In this document: piece by piece, positions 46,641-57,819 of the stretch
Position numbering within the stretch: position 1 is the first letter of the stretch
Layout of the letters: the number at the start of each line of letters is the position of its first letter
Source: Larix kaempferi
Lineage: Eukaryota > Streptophyta > Pinopsida > Pinales > Pinaceae
Reading direction: 5' to 3'
DNA: 64,000 nucleotides
Assembly: GCA_027924585.1 (NCBI GenBank)
Contig: BSBM01000637.1
Location: 4,154,001 to 4,218,000, forward strand
The notes under the pieces: model-generated
Seen by the model: only the letters and a program-made list of their open reading frames with translations
Told to the model about the DNA's origin: nothing
Databases searched by the model: none
Program-made: the position numbers and the translations under genes

Positions 46641-48012
46641 CTTATTTCTAATCCAAATCTCAAATCACGAATGTCTTGCCTAATTACATGAAATGGAAAA
46701 TAATTCTTATGGTGAACAAATTAGAACTACTTGAGGAATGAAATTATTGACTATGATTTAAAAATGAACTATCTAAAAACAAAATGATGAATTCTGAGAC
46801 AACAACTAACTATCAAATCTGATACAAAAACTTAATTTTGAAAGAAGGTCAGAATAAAGTAATGGAAAAAAATGTGGAAGGAGGAAATAATAAGAAAAAC
46901 TCAATTTAAAACTATGTAACATAAAACCAAATTTAAATTACACCTAGAACTGTAAATTAGAAGTAATAAGTATTATATCTAATAAGCAGGAAAGACTGGA
47001 TACTAAAAAACCTAAAACTAATGCAGAAAGGGTAAAAATTCTAAATGACGATCCGAATGCTAGTCCGAATGGTAGTCAGAATGACAGTCTGAATGGAGGA
47101 AAATGAGTTAAGTTAAGGAAAAGAAGAGTTTTGGATGATTTAATTACCAGTTGGCTTTGTGAAAATGATTCTATAGTGAAAAAGAAGCAAGGGAGAGATT
47201 ATTTAGAGGCTAAGTTAATAAGAAGCTATCTACTCTAATCATTATCTAAGAGGAAGAATGGTTCTATGAGATGTAGGAAGAAGGTTAAGATAGAAGAAAA
47301 GAGAGAGAGTTAACCTACAGCTATAGGAAGGAAATTAATAGAGAGGAAGAAGTGGAGGCTAATGCTAACTATGGAGGAATTGATAGCAATATCTAATTAT
47401 AAATGATGGAGGAAAGAAAGGCTGAAAGCAAACTACAAATTATTAAACTATTGGTCGACCATTTCCTAATTCATAAGAGATATTATATTAATAGCAGAAA
47501 TACTAATTCCAAAGAAATGAAGGACGTAACATATACAAGAACATGATTAATTACACACACAGGAAAACAAATTAACTATTTTGTAGAAAAGAAAGTACAG
47601 AAAAACAGAAACGAAACCTCCGGCTGATGAGGGGCCCTTCCTAGCAATCAAAGGTGAAACTAAATCAGTGCGCCACTACCAGCAGAGCATCAATGAACTA
47701 CTACTTCCATTAACTTGAGAAAATTACAAAACTCTGTCTTCACACTATCTACGACTAGAAATCCTTAAGATAAGACTAAAAAACTAGCTAGACTAACCCC
47801 ATTTCTCTTATGCGAGCATCTATTTATAAGTTACAAATAGGTGAGAGGGTCGACTGAGTCGACCTCTCTAATAATAGAGGTGTTTAAATGACTGTAACTG
47901 TTGATTGAATGGTGTATGCCAACACAGGGAGCATCTATCCAGCTTACACGGGGTTGGTTTCTTCACACAGGTGTTGCAACATCGATCTACCTTGGACATG
48001 GGATGAGCCCAG

Positions 48013-48284
48013 TATTGACGGACTGATCATGGGCAGATGGGCTTCTTCCAGAAAAATGGCATGAATGAGCATGAATAGGTATGTGTGATCCCAGGCCGAA
48101 TGAGCAAGGGAGTCGACGTTTGGAGCAATGACGTGGACGTGGGATTGTGTTGGCAGACTGATCGTGAACAAGCTGGACTCCTTCCAGAACGATGGCCTGC
48201 AAGAGCTGAGCAGGCATGCGTGATTCCTAGCCAAGCGAACAAGAGAATCAGTGTTTGGAACAATGACGTGGGCGTGGTGATGCG
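48013..48284. repeat. Tandem duplication, 136-bp period
   Basis: CTTCCAGAA starts at 48045 and 48181, each followed by 'atggc', 'cgtttggagcaatgacgtgg'-type sequence and preceded by 'gactgatc'. The copies are about 80% alike by eye. It lies in the U3 part of the C LTR, upstream of its TATA box. Confidence 0.8.
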
Positions 48285-48745
48285 TTTGAAATCTCAGCGA
48301 ACTTGGAGATGAATCTTCTAGAGAAACAGCTCATCAACCATAAGCACCACGTGGCTAACATAACCCATGTGCCCTTCTTTGCATTTAGGGGTCTGAGATA
48401 TATCAACCATGGATTTCACGGGCTAAATGAGAGGCTGAATGATGAGATGAACGTGTTTAAGGTTAGCACATAGCACATAGTCTGGACAAAGGGTCATTTG
48501 CAAAACGTAGCCTGTCAATTAAAACATAGGTGTTAATTATGCCCATGAAATGACATTTTAACATAAATAAACCATGATATAATGAAATATAAACAAGATT
48601 TGCGTAATAGGTAAATATATGCATACCTAGACTGTTTGATGTGCTGAATGATAAGAAAAAAACCTAATATAACAAAGCATGACAGAAACAACTCCATTTT
48701 GAGTAGATTGAATGATAAAAAATAGTGACAAAACGGACACCAACA

Positions 48746-48758
48746 TGCCCCGAAACTG
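48746..48758 (-). other. Polypurine tract of element C
   Basis: On the minus strand CAGTTTCGGGGCA directly precedes the LTR start TGTTGG. Confidence 0.55.
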
Positions 48759-48792
48759 AGGATATGCCAGGTCCCACTGAGCAAAAGAAAAA

Positions 48793-49229
48793 TTAGGAAG
48801 AAGGTTGAGCTACAGTAGCAGTTGCCTTCGATTGAGATGATGAAAATATAGATTTAGCCTCGAGCTCCTTGAATTGGCCTTTTAAGTGATTATATCTCAT
48901 CATCGGGGCAGTATGAGATGTTGTTTTGGTGCTAACCAAGCATTCGATGTCTTTTACTGGTGGATGCAATGCCTTGTTTTCTTCATGAAGCTCAGAAATT
49001 GTTTCCACATAGCTTTGATTCTCATCTGTTTGTTATGCTATTACTTGGGCCAATTTAAAATATTTCTGCAGACTTGAAATATGTTGTTCTATATCATGCT
49101 CCAAGTCCAATTGAGAACTCATCTCTTTTGGAGATGTATCAACATTAATAGTCTATTCTTCAGGGCTTTTGTCTTTGTTATATGTAGGAGAGCTTCTAGT
49201 AGCAGGTGTTGGTGAGCTCTCAGAATGGA
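48793..49229 (-). pseudogene. C-terminal end of a coiled-coil ORF at the 3' end of element C
   Basis: The minus-strand frame, broken by two stops, reads from a Ser/Pro-rich stretch (SESSPTPATRSSPTYNKDK) into a coiled coil (SSQLDLEHDIEQHISSLQ, VETISELHEENKALH) and ends SKATATVAQPSS about 35 bp before the PPT. It therefore sits downstream of where pol would be, as the ORF of element A does. I do not recognise a family. The N-terminal part is cut off at about 49230 by the LTR of element A. Confidence 0.45.
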
Positions 49230-50659
49230 TGCCTAATAAGGGCAACTGGACTAAGAGTCTACTTTAATTATCAAACCGAGGGACGTACAAACTTCAGAGG
49301 TGTAGGCACTATATGTGTTCTCTAGTATAGTATTTGTTGAAGTTAGATGTTTGTATCAATGTTTATAAAGAGTTGCCTAAAAATGATTAAATGAACTATA
49401 AAAAGGATTGTTTAATCTATGAAGGAGAAATTCCTATGCTAAGAAATTCAAATACTGAAAGCAGGAAATCTATGTCTAAGAAATTAAATGCAAGAAACAG
49501 TAAGCATATCTTTAAGAATCAACTTGCTAAAAGCAGTGAAACTTATACTATGGAATTGAATGCTGAAAATATAACAGATCTATTCTAAAGTAATGAAAGC
49601 TTGATCTTTAATCTAAGGAGTAATTACTGTAAATCAAATGCATAAAACTCAAAGTTTGATCTAACATAATCTAATGCTAAGACTAAGTTTGGAATACCAT
49701 TATCTAATGCTGCAATTTTAATCAAAATGTTAAGAAGTGAATATCATCATGTAACCAAAGATACTGAAAGTAATCGATCTTCATGAGCAGCTATAATAAT
49801 GAAGTAAATACATAGGCTTTAAGATCTGGATCATTGCTTCAGAAGTAAATGCAAGCACATAGGAAAATAGGTGTTAAATTATGCCTTGGCGAAATGCTGC
49901 TACAGGACTACAGGCACAGCGTTACCAAACTATAGAATGCGTTATAATGAACTACGGAATCAGAAAGGTTCACTTACTACAGAAATCAAATTGTGCGATT
50001 CAAATGCTATTTAAAATACTCTCATCTGCAATATAAATTCAACCAATGTAAAACACATAATGAGAAATACCTGAATAGTAAGATCTCCTAACTTATGTGT
50101 TGGAGGGGCCCTCTCCAACCTGTACTCAGGAGTGGAGGGAAATTATAAACAATGAATTGTAAGTAACATCAAGTCTTTATTTAAAATAGGAACTTCATAG
50201 TTTAAAACCAGGTCTGTAACACAACTGTCTCAGTGGTATAAAATGTAAAACAATAATTCTCCAAAATAGCAGCAGGGGCCTCCCGCTACCCGAGAGGTCC
50301 ATATTTATATAATTCTAATGCTTAACCTAACTAAATGTCTAAATGTTGATTCTCTTTGAACAAGAGTTTGTTCTCTACATATTAGGAAAAAGGCACTAAG
50401 TTTAGTGATGTTCTTTCAGTTCTTCACTTGATTTGCGCGTTGTCCTTTAGTGCACCTACACCTGCTCATTCAAACTCATTTTTCATGCAATTAGCTCATA
50501 ACAACGCTTTCAAAACATAACATAAATAATCTTTTAAACAACTTCATTAAATAATTAAGGTAAATCATTTTTCCCACAAAACAAGTGTATTTCTTCTCCC
50601 TTTCTTGTGTTTTTGCTGTGGGGAAAGGCTTATCAGATACCTGTATTTTGGACCCATCA
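49230..50659 (-). repeat. 3' LTR of Athila-like element A
   Basis: The right end is well placed: on the minus strand TGATGGGTCCAAAATACAGG follows the PPT TATGGGGGAGAA. A minus-strand TATA-like box (TTATATAAATATGG) is at 50300-50314. The left end at 49230 (minus-strand TTATTAGGCA) is inferred from the break in the coiled-coil ORF of element C and from the terminal CA; no second LTR copy is in the window to confirm it. Confidence 0.5.
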
Positions 50660-50671
50660 TTCTCCCCCATA
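50660..50671 (-). other. Polypurine tract of element A
   Basis: On the minus strand TATGGGGGAGAA lies 10 bp after the stop of the downstream ORF and directly before the LTR. Confidence 0.7.
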
Positions 50672-50681
50672 CTTGAAGGAT

Positions 50682-50835
50682 TCACCCATCCTTGGGTGAC
50701 AGATTTAGCTCGTCGATGACCTCTCTGTTGTCCCATGCTAAAACCCTGGGGGTCCCTACCTGCATGTGGTAGCCCATGGTCTGAACCTCCTTGACCCATG
50801 CTCTCTTCTCTTCTTCTCCATTGATTTGTTCCTTA
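50682..50835 (-). pseudogene. C-terminal end of the downstream ORF of element A
   Basis: Minus-strand frame with EEEKRAWVKEVQTMGYHMQV and VIDELNLSPKDG then TGA. It continues the frame of 52458-52691 exactly once the solo LTR 50841-52452 and one ATAAC copy are removed. See 52458-54611 for the main part. Confidence 0.7.
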
Positions 50836-50840
50836 ATAAC
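50836..50840. repeat. Target-site duplication ATAAC of the solo LTR (left copy)
   Basis: Identical copy at 52453-52457. Confidence 0.85.
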
Positions 50841-52452
50841 TATAATACCCCATTTTGACCCTTAGAATATGTTAGTTTTTAATGTAAATGTTGTATACAT
50901 GTGATGTATGTTTTCCTAGCATGGAGCTCAGGGCCAAGGCCCCGCTAGTGGAAGCTCGAATTTTATTTAAAGGCAAGTATTAGACATTATGTTTCCCATG
51001 TGCTATTTAGCCATAAAACATTGTAAAAATGATGTAAATAAACATCATGCAATAAAATACCAAAACTGGCTATGGAGGCAACGAATGAGAAGGGGCCATG
51101 TGTATCCACTAGGGAGTGGTGAGGGGGCTGTGGGATTGAACCATAGGCTGCCATATGTCACCTTGAGAATCCATTTGATTTACCTTTCTGACATTTATTT
51201 CTGTTGTAAGGAAGTGGTTGAGGAATTCAGTCCACGGCTTCAATGGATTATGGGCAACCCAAAAATTTGTATGGCAGAGTATGGGCTCTGTTTTCTTGTA
51301 CCACAAGCCACTCTACCTCATGGGAGTTGCTTCTTCCTCATCCCCATTCCAGTGTGGAAGTTACCAGCATCATTTTCCATCCAAAAACGAATTGCCAGCA
51401 GAGAGAAAAACCAGAAATCGCAACTTTGAAAGAACCCACGTTTTGAAGAGCCATAAATGCCCAGAATTGGTATTTGATAGTAAAATCCAATGGGGGATCC
51501 ATAGGTATGAACCTTGGGGTGAATTTGGGAGCATTAGCTACCCTCAAATCCATTAGAAAACCCAGTTTTTCTAGCCCAGAAATCTAGTGACGGGATTGAG
51601 TTATTTGTTGACAGAAATGGGAGAAAATCCAAATGTGGATGTTTGAACAGAGGATTGGATTGCTTGAGTTTAGCTTGAGATGTCCGTAGCTCTGTGGTTG
51701 AGCTCACTGGCTTAGCATCCTCATCCTTTCCTTATTGCTTGCTTGATAAACCCAGCTGTGTGCTGGCTTAGCATGACCGTTTGAGTGAATCCATGGCTGT
51801 GAGTGAGCCTGTCTAGTTCCTCCTTAGTGGATACATAGCCCAGCTCAGGGGTGATCTCTCAACTGAAAGAATACAAACTGGACAAAGATCTATGGTTGGG
51901 TGGAACGTTTCTCTCACATAACCAGTTGTTTGGACATTTGCATTTCAAGATAAGTATTCTTTGTGGATTAATTTTTTTGCATTATGTGTTCAACAATGTG
52001 TTAATCCTATATGTTAAATTACTCATGTTACTTGGATTAAATGATTATCTTAAGTTAGTTGGAATGATGCCTATGCATAGCATGAGAATGGGATGGATTA
52101 TTATATGACCGTTTCATCATTCTGCCTGGAAGAAATAGGTTTATGCATCTCCTTCTGCTTGTATGTTATTATGGTTATTACACTGTCTTTATTAAATGAG
52201 TTGTGTTAATTCTATATTATGTAATGTCTTAATTAATGACTGTTGTTTATATGCTGAATGCATGATGAAACTATGTCCATCTATAATGTTTAATTCCGCT
52301 GTGCTTGTTGAGTATAAATATGAATGCACAAGTTTTATTTAACCATGCATTTCTTAAAAGGAAATTGAATGGGGTTGAGATTGCCAATAAGCCCAGTAAG
52401 TTTGGTTCACATTTTCTTCCCTTGCATTGGATTGATGGAAGGGGATGTAACA
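50841..52452 (+). repeat. Solo LTR (1612 bp) inside the downstream ORF of element A
   Basis: Begins TATAATACCCCATTTTGACC (a TGTAATACCCC-type start with TG changed to TA) and ends GGGGATGTAACA, flanked by the perfect duplication ATAAC. No PBS, PPT or coding domain lies inside. The host reading frame is exact on both sides of it. Small ORFs at 50989-51429, 51218-51556 and 52305-52595 show no domain. The start resembles that of the 4.7-kb unit at 4110, but the rest does not align by eye. Confidence 0.9.
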
Positions 52453-52457
52453 ATAAC
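52453..52457. repeat. Target-site duplication ATAAC of the solo LTR (right copy)
   Basis: Identical to 50836-50840. Confidence 0.85.
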
Positions 52458-54611
52458 CAGGGGAAGGAAGAATGGGAGATTCAGCCTCATTCCAATCCAT
52501 CTAAGTTGATTCTTTATCAAGGATTCCCTGTAGAGCTTGGCTTTGAAAAGAGCATCCTCAATTCTGAGAGGGGAGTGGAGCTCTTATCTCTTTAGGTTGT
52601 TTGCTACTCTGTGCCATCTTTTCTCAATGGACTCATGAACCTCTTTGTGTGTGCCTTGGAGAGTAACATCAAAATGACCCACAACCTCCTACTGTTTTGC
52701 AAGGAGAATGGGGACTAGCTCCTCATCCTGGGTGAGGATCCTATGGTTGTAAATGATTCTTTCAGGGTGAGTGGCCTCTGACCTGACCATTAATGGGGTT
52801 TTCCATTTTGCTGCAACATAAATGTGGTAGTCCTGAGCTTGCTCAATTTCATGATTCATCCATGAACATATTGCCCTCAACTGGAAATCACCCATGTAAG
52901 GGTTTGGCGACCAGTTGGGCGAGCTAGGGACTACAAAATTGTGTAAGAAAAATTCGCTTAACTGGTCCTTCTCCAATTCTGTGGCATTCAAAGATGCATC
53001 CATAAATTCTTTGGGGGAGCTTATCTCTAGTGGGAGTCCCTGTTTTAACCTTTGAAGCTGGAATTTGCCCCACTTCTCCTGTAGATAAACTGCATAAATT
53101 GCTGATGGCGGCCTGAGGTGTCGTAGTGTATCATATATTTTATTGGTAGTAGCCAAATTGTACCTTAGTTGAACAATCTCCTGGTGATTTTTGGCTAGCT
53201 CCCCTTGTGCCTCAGCCAATTTCTCTTTAAGTGCTGAATTTCTCTGTTCATCCAGTCTTAGCTCCCCTGCATGATGCATTTTCAGAATTTGTGTCTTCTC
53301 AGATGAGAATAGGGGTGATGCGGGTTGGCTTCCTGATTCAAATCTCAATGTTTCCAACTCCTTTTTGAGCTTTTCTAATTCTCTCTGTGCCTCAGCCAAT
53401 TGGTTGATGACCCTAGGGTTTTCATTATGCTCAGGAGGGTTCCCTTGGAGGTTTTCTTGCTCTTCTTGTTCATTCCATTCTTCTTCTGCCTCCTGTTCTT
53501 GTTGTTCATCCTGCATTTCCTATTCATTCTGCTCTTCTTCTGCCTCTTGTTCTTCTGGTTCATCCTGCATTTCTTGCTCATCCTACTCCTCTTCTATAGT
53601 GGGATCCTCCTGATCTACCCAAATATCATCATCCTCATCCGACACATTTTGAACTTGGGACTAGGTTCCCTACTCTTTTCCTTGGTAATTCGGATTCTGG
53701 ATGCTTGTGTGAATCTCTTACTTCTTCTCTTCGGCCCTTGATTACTGGCAGGAATCCCTAGGTTCGTTTTGTGGGAGTCATCTCATGAATGCTTTATTTT
53801 TACCAAGGTATCAGCCACACTGTCCAAGTCAATTTTCCTCTTTGCCCCTGATGTACAGGCGATTTTGCTCATTGATCTTAGTGGTAGGGGTATGCCAGCT
53901 GTGGATGTACCCTTGATTCTTTGAACATCTTCAGCAGATACCAACACGAATTCTTCCCAAGAAAGCTCTGGTATCTGTGCTTTTAATTTCTCACAAATGA
54001 TTAATTTGACTAGCCCATGATGGGCTAAGGTATCCTCCTTACCTTTAATCACTTTCTTGCTCATTTTCTGGTAGAGATTGGAGCAGGTAGTATGGAATAC
54101 TAATGTTGTTGTTCGGTGGATGATGGGCCCTATGCCTCAATATCTTTAGAATTCGAAAATGGAAAATGGGGACATAACTTAACCTACCAGTGCATGTAAT
54201 GTACTTCCGAATGATTGCAACCACTTCCTCCCATGGTGCCGGCATGGAGAGTCTTTTGACTCTATTTTTGTCTTCATCGTAGACCTCTCCTCGCTCGAAA
54301 AATGCTACCTTTGCTTCATGGTTTGCCTCCTGGTCATCCCTGCTCCAATGCAGACCCTTCTCTAGACTAGTGAATTTGGAAATCACATCACCATTCAACT
54401 TTATACGTAACCCCTTCACTCAGGTGATGAATTGTTCATCCTTGATATGTTTTAAATTTCTTTCAAACTCCAAAGCCACCCCTGTATTGTACCCTTTCAA
54501 TCTTAGGATGAAAGGCATCCAGCCCGCACTGCAGATGATTGTTAATATTCACAGGTTTTGGTAAATGGCACTGTGCTCCTCTGGTTCACTTTTCTTGAAT
54601 CCTTTTGTCAT
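52458..54611 (-). pseudogene. Large ORF downstream of pol in element A (env-like position)
   Basis: With the C-terminal piece at 50682-50835 this ORF would encode about 770 residues. Order: MTKGFKKSEPEEHSAIYQNL at the start; a folded domain at 54045-54540 (SKFTSLEKGLHWSRDDQEAN, MPAPWEEVVAIIRKYITCTG, ISIPYYLLQSL) that resembles the 'putative plant transposon protein' domain found in Athila-type ORFs; a basic linker at 53783-54064 in another frame; an acidic Glu/Gln repeat (MQDEPEEQEAEEE type) at 53440-53640; a long coiled coil (AEAQRELEKLKKELETL); and a helical C-terminal half (FFLHNFVVPSSPNWSPNPYM, NHEIEQAQDYHIYVAAKW). No signal peptide or membrane span is evident, so an envelope role is not supported. 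Several stops and one frameshift pair. Confidence 0.6.
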
Positions 54612-55815
54612 CTTAAAACCTCTTCTGTAATCAACAAAACCAAAAATTTGAATTGTGGATTTTACCTCAACTAGTCAAGGTTAATTATAGGCTAGAGGAC
54701 TGATTTGCTGGCTGAGTGACCACACTACTTCTGGTTCCTTGTGTCTGGAGACTTCTGAGAGGTTCATATATGCAAAACTGACCCTTTGGAAGATTATACA
54801 ACCTTACTTAACTGCTTTCCCGCACTTAAAATCATCATCGTTCAGTGTACTTGCCGTTGTATCCATTTCTTTCCATAACAAAGCCCTTCATTTCATTTCA
54901 TGATTGTACTTTTCACTTCTACTCCGATTATTGGGAAGTATGGTGGTTTTATGCGGGTTCATCATTTACTGATATGATAGGGGTGTGCAATCATGAGTTT
55001 GTAATCTGAACCTTTCCCCTCGACTTTATTGAAAAGCTGCCCCCAGCTTAAAAAATAACCGTTTTGGGGATATTGATTTGACCTTAAGAATATAACAAAG
55101 ATGTTTAGAGATTATCTCATTATGCCTTAGCGTACCTGAGATGATGAGTTGGCTCAATTTTTGTGTGTGCAGGATTCTGTAGTAGATTCAGCATGTTCCA
55201 TAGTAAATTTTGGCATGTCAGTAGTTATGTGTGCTGTGTGCATTTTTCTTTGGCTCGTTTGAATTTGTTGTATCACCTTCATTTGAACTTCGTGCCATTT
55301 CTAATTTGACATTGTGATAATGTTGTGCAATGATTTTTGATCCCGTTCTGTGATGGCTCGCTTGAATATGTGGTAGGCTTGCATGATCATATGGCAAAGT
55401 TGATTGAATAGTGTGCTTTAATGTATTTCTGTAGTGGTAGATATTTTTGTTGGCTCTCTTGAATACATGCCTAGCTCACTTGATTGCTGTAGATGTTGAT
55501 AATTTTTGGGCTCGCTTGATTTGTTGGCTGGCTCGCTTGCATATTGATGTTTCTTTTTCTTGATATTTCTCTTTGCAATTTCTAATGCTGCATCTTCATA
55601 GGTATGTATGTGGCCCTGTAATCTGGCTTGTTATTCGTTCAACAATATTTATTTTTCTTTCTTTCTTTTCCTTTTTTTTTTGCTTCTTTTTTCATTTTTT
55701 ATTTTTTTATTTTTATTTCATTTTTTCTCTTTTCTTTTTTTTCATCATTTTTTCAATAATATTCCATATTCTCTATCAGCATTAGTTGTTGCTAGTAGAG
55801 TACCTGTGTAAACTC
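54612..55815 (-). other. Spacer between integrase and the downstream ORF of element A
   Basis: No coding signal. It holds a 120-bp almost pure T/pyrimidine stretch at 55635-55760 (purine tract on the element's coding strand) and repeated 'ggctcgcttgaat' motifs at 55245-55550. Confidence 0.6.
55245..55550. repeat. Dispersed repeat of a GGCTCGCTTGAAT motif
   Basis: Variants start near 55250 (ggctcgtttgaatttgttg), 55353 (ggctcgcttgaatatgtgg), 55453 (ggctctcttgaat), 55508 (ggctcgcttgatttgttgg) and 55530 (ggctcgcttgcat). Spacing is irregular. Confidence 0.6.
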
Positions 55816-57819
55816 TTCCTTTGACTGTGGTTTCTTGTAAAGTTTTAGCCGATGTCCATTCACTATCATGGGAAACTGTTGTTCGTCTATTGTAACAATT
55901 TTGACCGCTCCATTGTCATAGATATGCTCAATGATTTAAGGTCCTAGCCATCTAGTTGTTAGTTTTCCTTTGAATGTGTGAAACCTAGAGTCATAAAGTA
56001 GTGCCCAGTCACCTTCCTTGAACTTTTTATCCTTTAGGTGTTAGTCATGCCACTTATTTCTTTGTTGCTAGATGATTTCAGTGTGGGCAAGGGCTTGCTG
56101 GTGTTTCTCATCCAGTTGATTCAATTGTAGCATGCGTTCTTGTTATATTTTTGATAGTTCCATATTCAACTCTGCTGCAATTCTTAATGTTTTTATTTCA
56201 AATTCAATTGGAAGCATGAATTTCTTTCCATATACTAGTTCATATGGTGTGAATCCTGTTGTTGTCTTCCATGTGGTATTATAGGCCCAAACCGCCTCAC
56301 TCAGTTTGTCAGCCCAATCTCTTTTGTGGAGTTGGACTGTCTTTGTCAGATTTCTCTCTAATTCTCTGTTTGTGACCTCAACTTGACCATTTGCTTGAGG
56401 GTGATAGGATGAGGATTGTCTGTGCTTGACTTTGTTTCTCTTAAGCAATTCTTCTATTAAATTTGATGTAAATTGTGGGCCTTGATTAGAAACTAGTTCT
56501 CTTGGTACTCCAAACCTATGAAATATCTGCTCAGTGAAGAATTTTGCTACATTGGTTTCATTGGCTGCAGCAAGTGTTACTACCTCAGTCCACTTTGTGA
56601 GGTAGTCAATGCATGCTAGGATGTAGCTCTTCTTATTTGACTGTGGGTTGATTGGACCAACGAAATCAAATCCCCATTTTTCGAATGCTTCAAAGGAGAT
56701 CTGTGGATGGAGTGGCATTTCTTCCTTTTGTGTTGGTTTTCCCATCCTTTGGCAGTCATCACAGTGTGAAACATATTCATAAGTATCCTTGTGGAGTTTT
56801 GGCCAATAGTATCCTATTTGTAAAATCTTATAGGATGTCCTCTTTGCAGCATAGTGTCCTCCACATGGTTCATTGTGAGTGGCATGCATTATGTCATGCA
56901 CTTCATCTTCTCTGATGCACCTTCTGAGTATTTGATCAGGTCCTTGCTTGAAGAGCATGCCTTCTATCCATGTGTATGTTGCACTTTTCCTTATTACTTT
57001 TGTCTTTTCTTTATGAATGTAATGTTCTGGAAACTTTCCAGACACTAAATAGTTTGTTATGTCAGGAAACCATGGGATTCTTGTGGATATGGAAAAAAGG
57101 TGCTCATCTGGAAAACTGTCATTGATTACTTCACTATCTTGTCCATGTGCCAGTCTGGATAGAAAGTCAGCCACTACATTGTGTTTACCTAGCTTGTTTA
57201 AAATTGTGATGTCAAACTCTTGCAGTAGTAGCAGCCATCTAATTACTCGATCACTTGTGTTGGGTTTGTTTATTAGATATCTTATGGATGAATGGTCTAT
57301 ATGAACAAAACCTTGGTTTCCAGTGATATAGTGCCTGAATTTATTGATGGCATGGATGACAGCCAAAAATTCCTTTTCTGTTACAGTATAATTTAATTCT
57401 ACCCCTGCTAAATTCTTATTGATATAATATATTGCATAGGGCTTCTTTTCTTTTTCTTGTCCAAGGACATACCCGATTGTTGTATCTGATGCATCAGAGT
57501 GGATGTGGAATGGAAGTGCCCAGTCTGGTCCTTGGAGTACTGGAGCTGTACTTGTTTTCTCCTTAAGATTTTCAAATGTTGTCATACAAATGTTTGTCCA
57601 TATGAACTCAGTGTTTTTTGTGAGAAGTGCAAACATCGGGGCAGCAATTCTGCTATAATTTTCAATAAACCTTCTGTAGTACCCTGTTTTCCCAAGGAAA
57701 CTTCTCACATCCCTTTGTTTAACAGGTGGTGCCAGCATTTTGATTACTGATACTTTTGCTTGATCAACCTCTATCCCCCTATGTGATATACGATGTCCTA
57801 GAATGATGCCTTCTTCCAT
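55816..57819 (-). pseudogene. RNase H and integrase of Athila-like element A
   Basis: The open stretch 56143-57819 (558 codons) is the longest in the window. In order: end of RT thumb (SFLGKTGYYRRFIENYSRIA, residues ~40-60); RNase H (FHIHSDASDTTIGYVLGQ, ~105; TVTEKEFLAVIHAINKFRHY, ~148); integrase zinc domain (HNEPCGGHYAAKRTSYKIL and HCDDCQ, ~320-355); core with GFDFVGPINPQ (~375), LVSNQGPQF (~435) and ANGQVEVTN (~467). The second catalytic Asp is Asn (SNQ where SDQ is usual). After a stop at 56143 the C-terminal part continues to about 55816 (GDWALLYDSRFHTFKGKLTT, VNGHRLKLY). The style of the motifs is that of the Athila lineage. Confidence 0.9.

Larger units (their letters stand above)
45808..48745 (-). 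repeat. 3' LTR of element C (about 2.9 kb)
   Basis: On the minus strand it begins TGTTGGTGTCCG next to the PPT-like CAGTTTCGGGGCA and ends CACACACCCAACA at 45808, so the ends form a TGTTGG/CCAACA inverted pair. A minus-strand TATA box (TTATAAATA) lies at 47821-47829, leaving about 2 kb of R-U5. The left border falls exactly where Copia 2 coding sequence stops; the flanking five bases are GTGAT. Very adenine-rich and without coding signal. The second LTR of C would lie outside the window. Confidence 0.65.

Noticed and set aside
50989-51556. ORFs of 146 and 112 codons
   Set aside because: Inside the solo LTR; no domain and no support as a gene.
53365-53741. Plus-strand Ser/Cys-rich and Phe/Leu-rich ORFs
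   Set aside because: Antisense to the Glu/Gln repeat of the element A downstream ORF.
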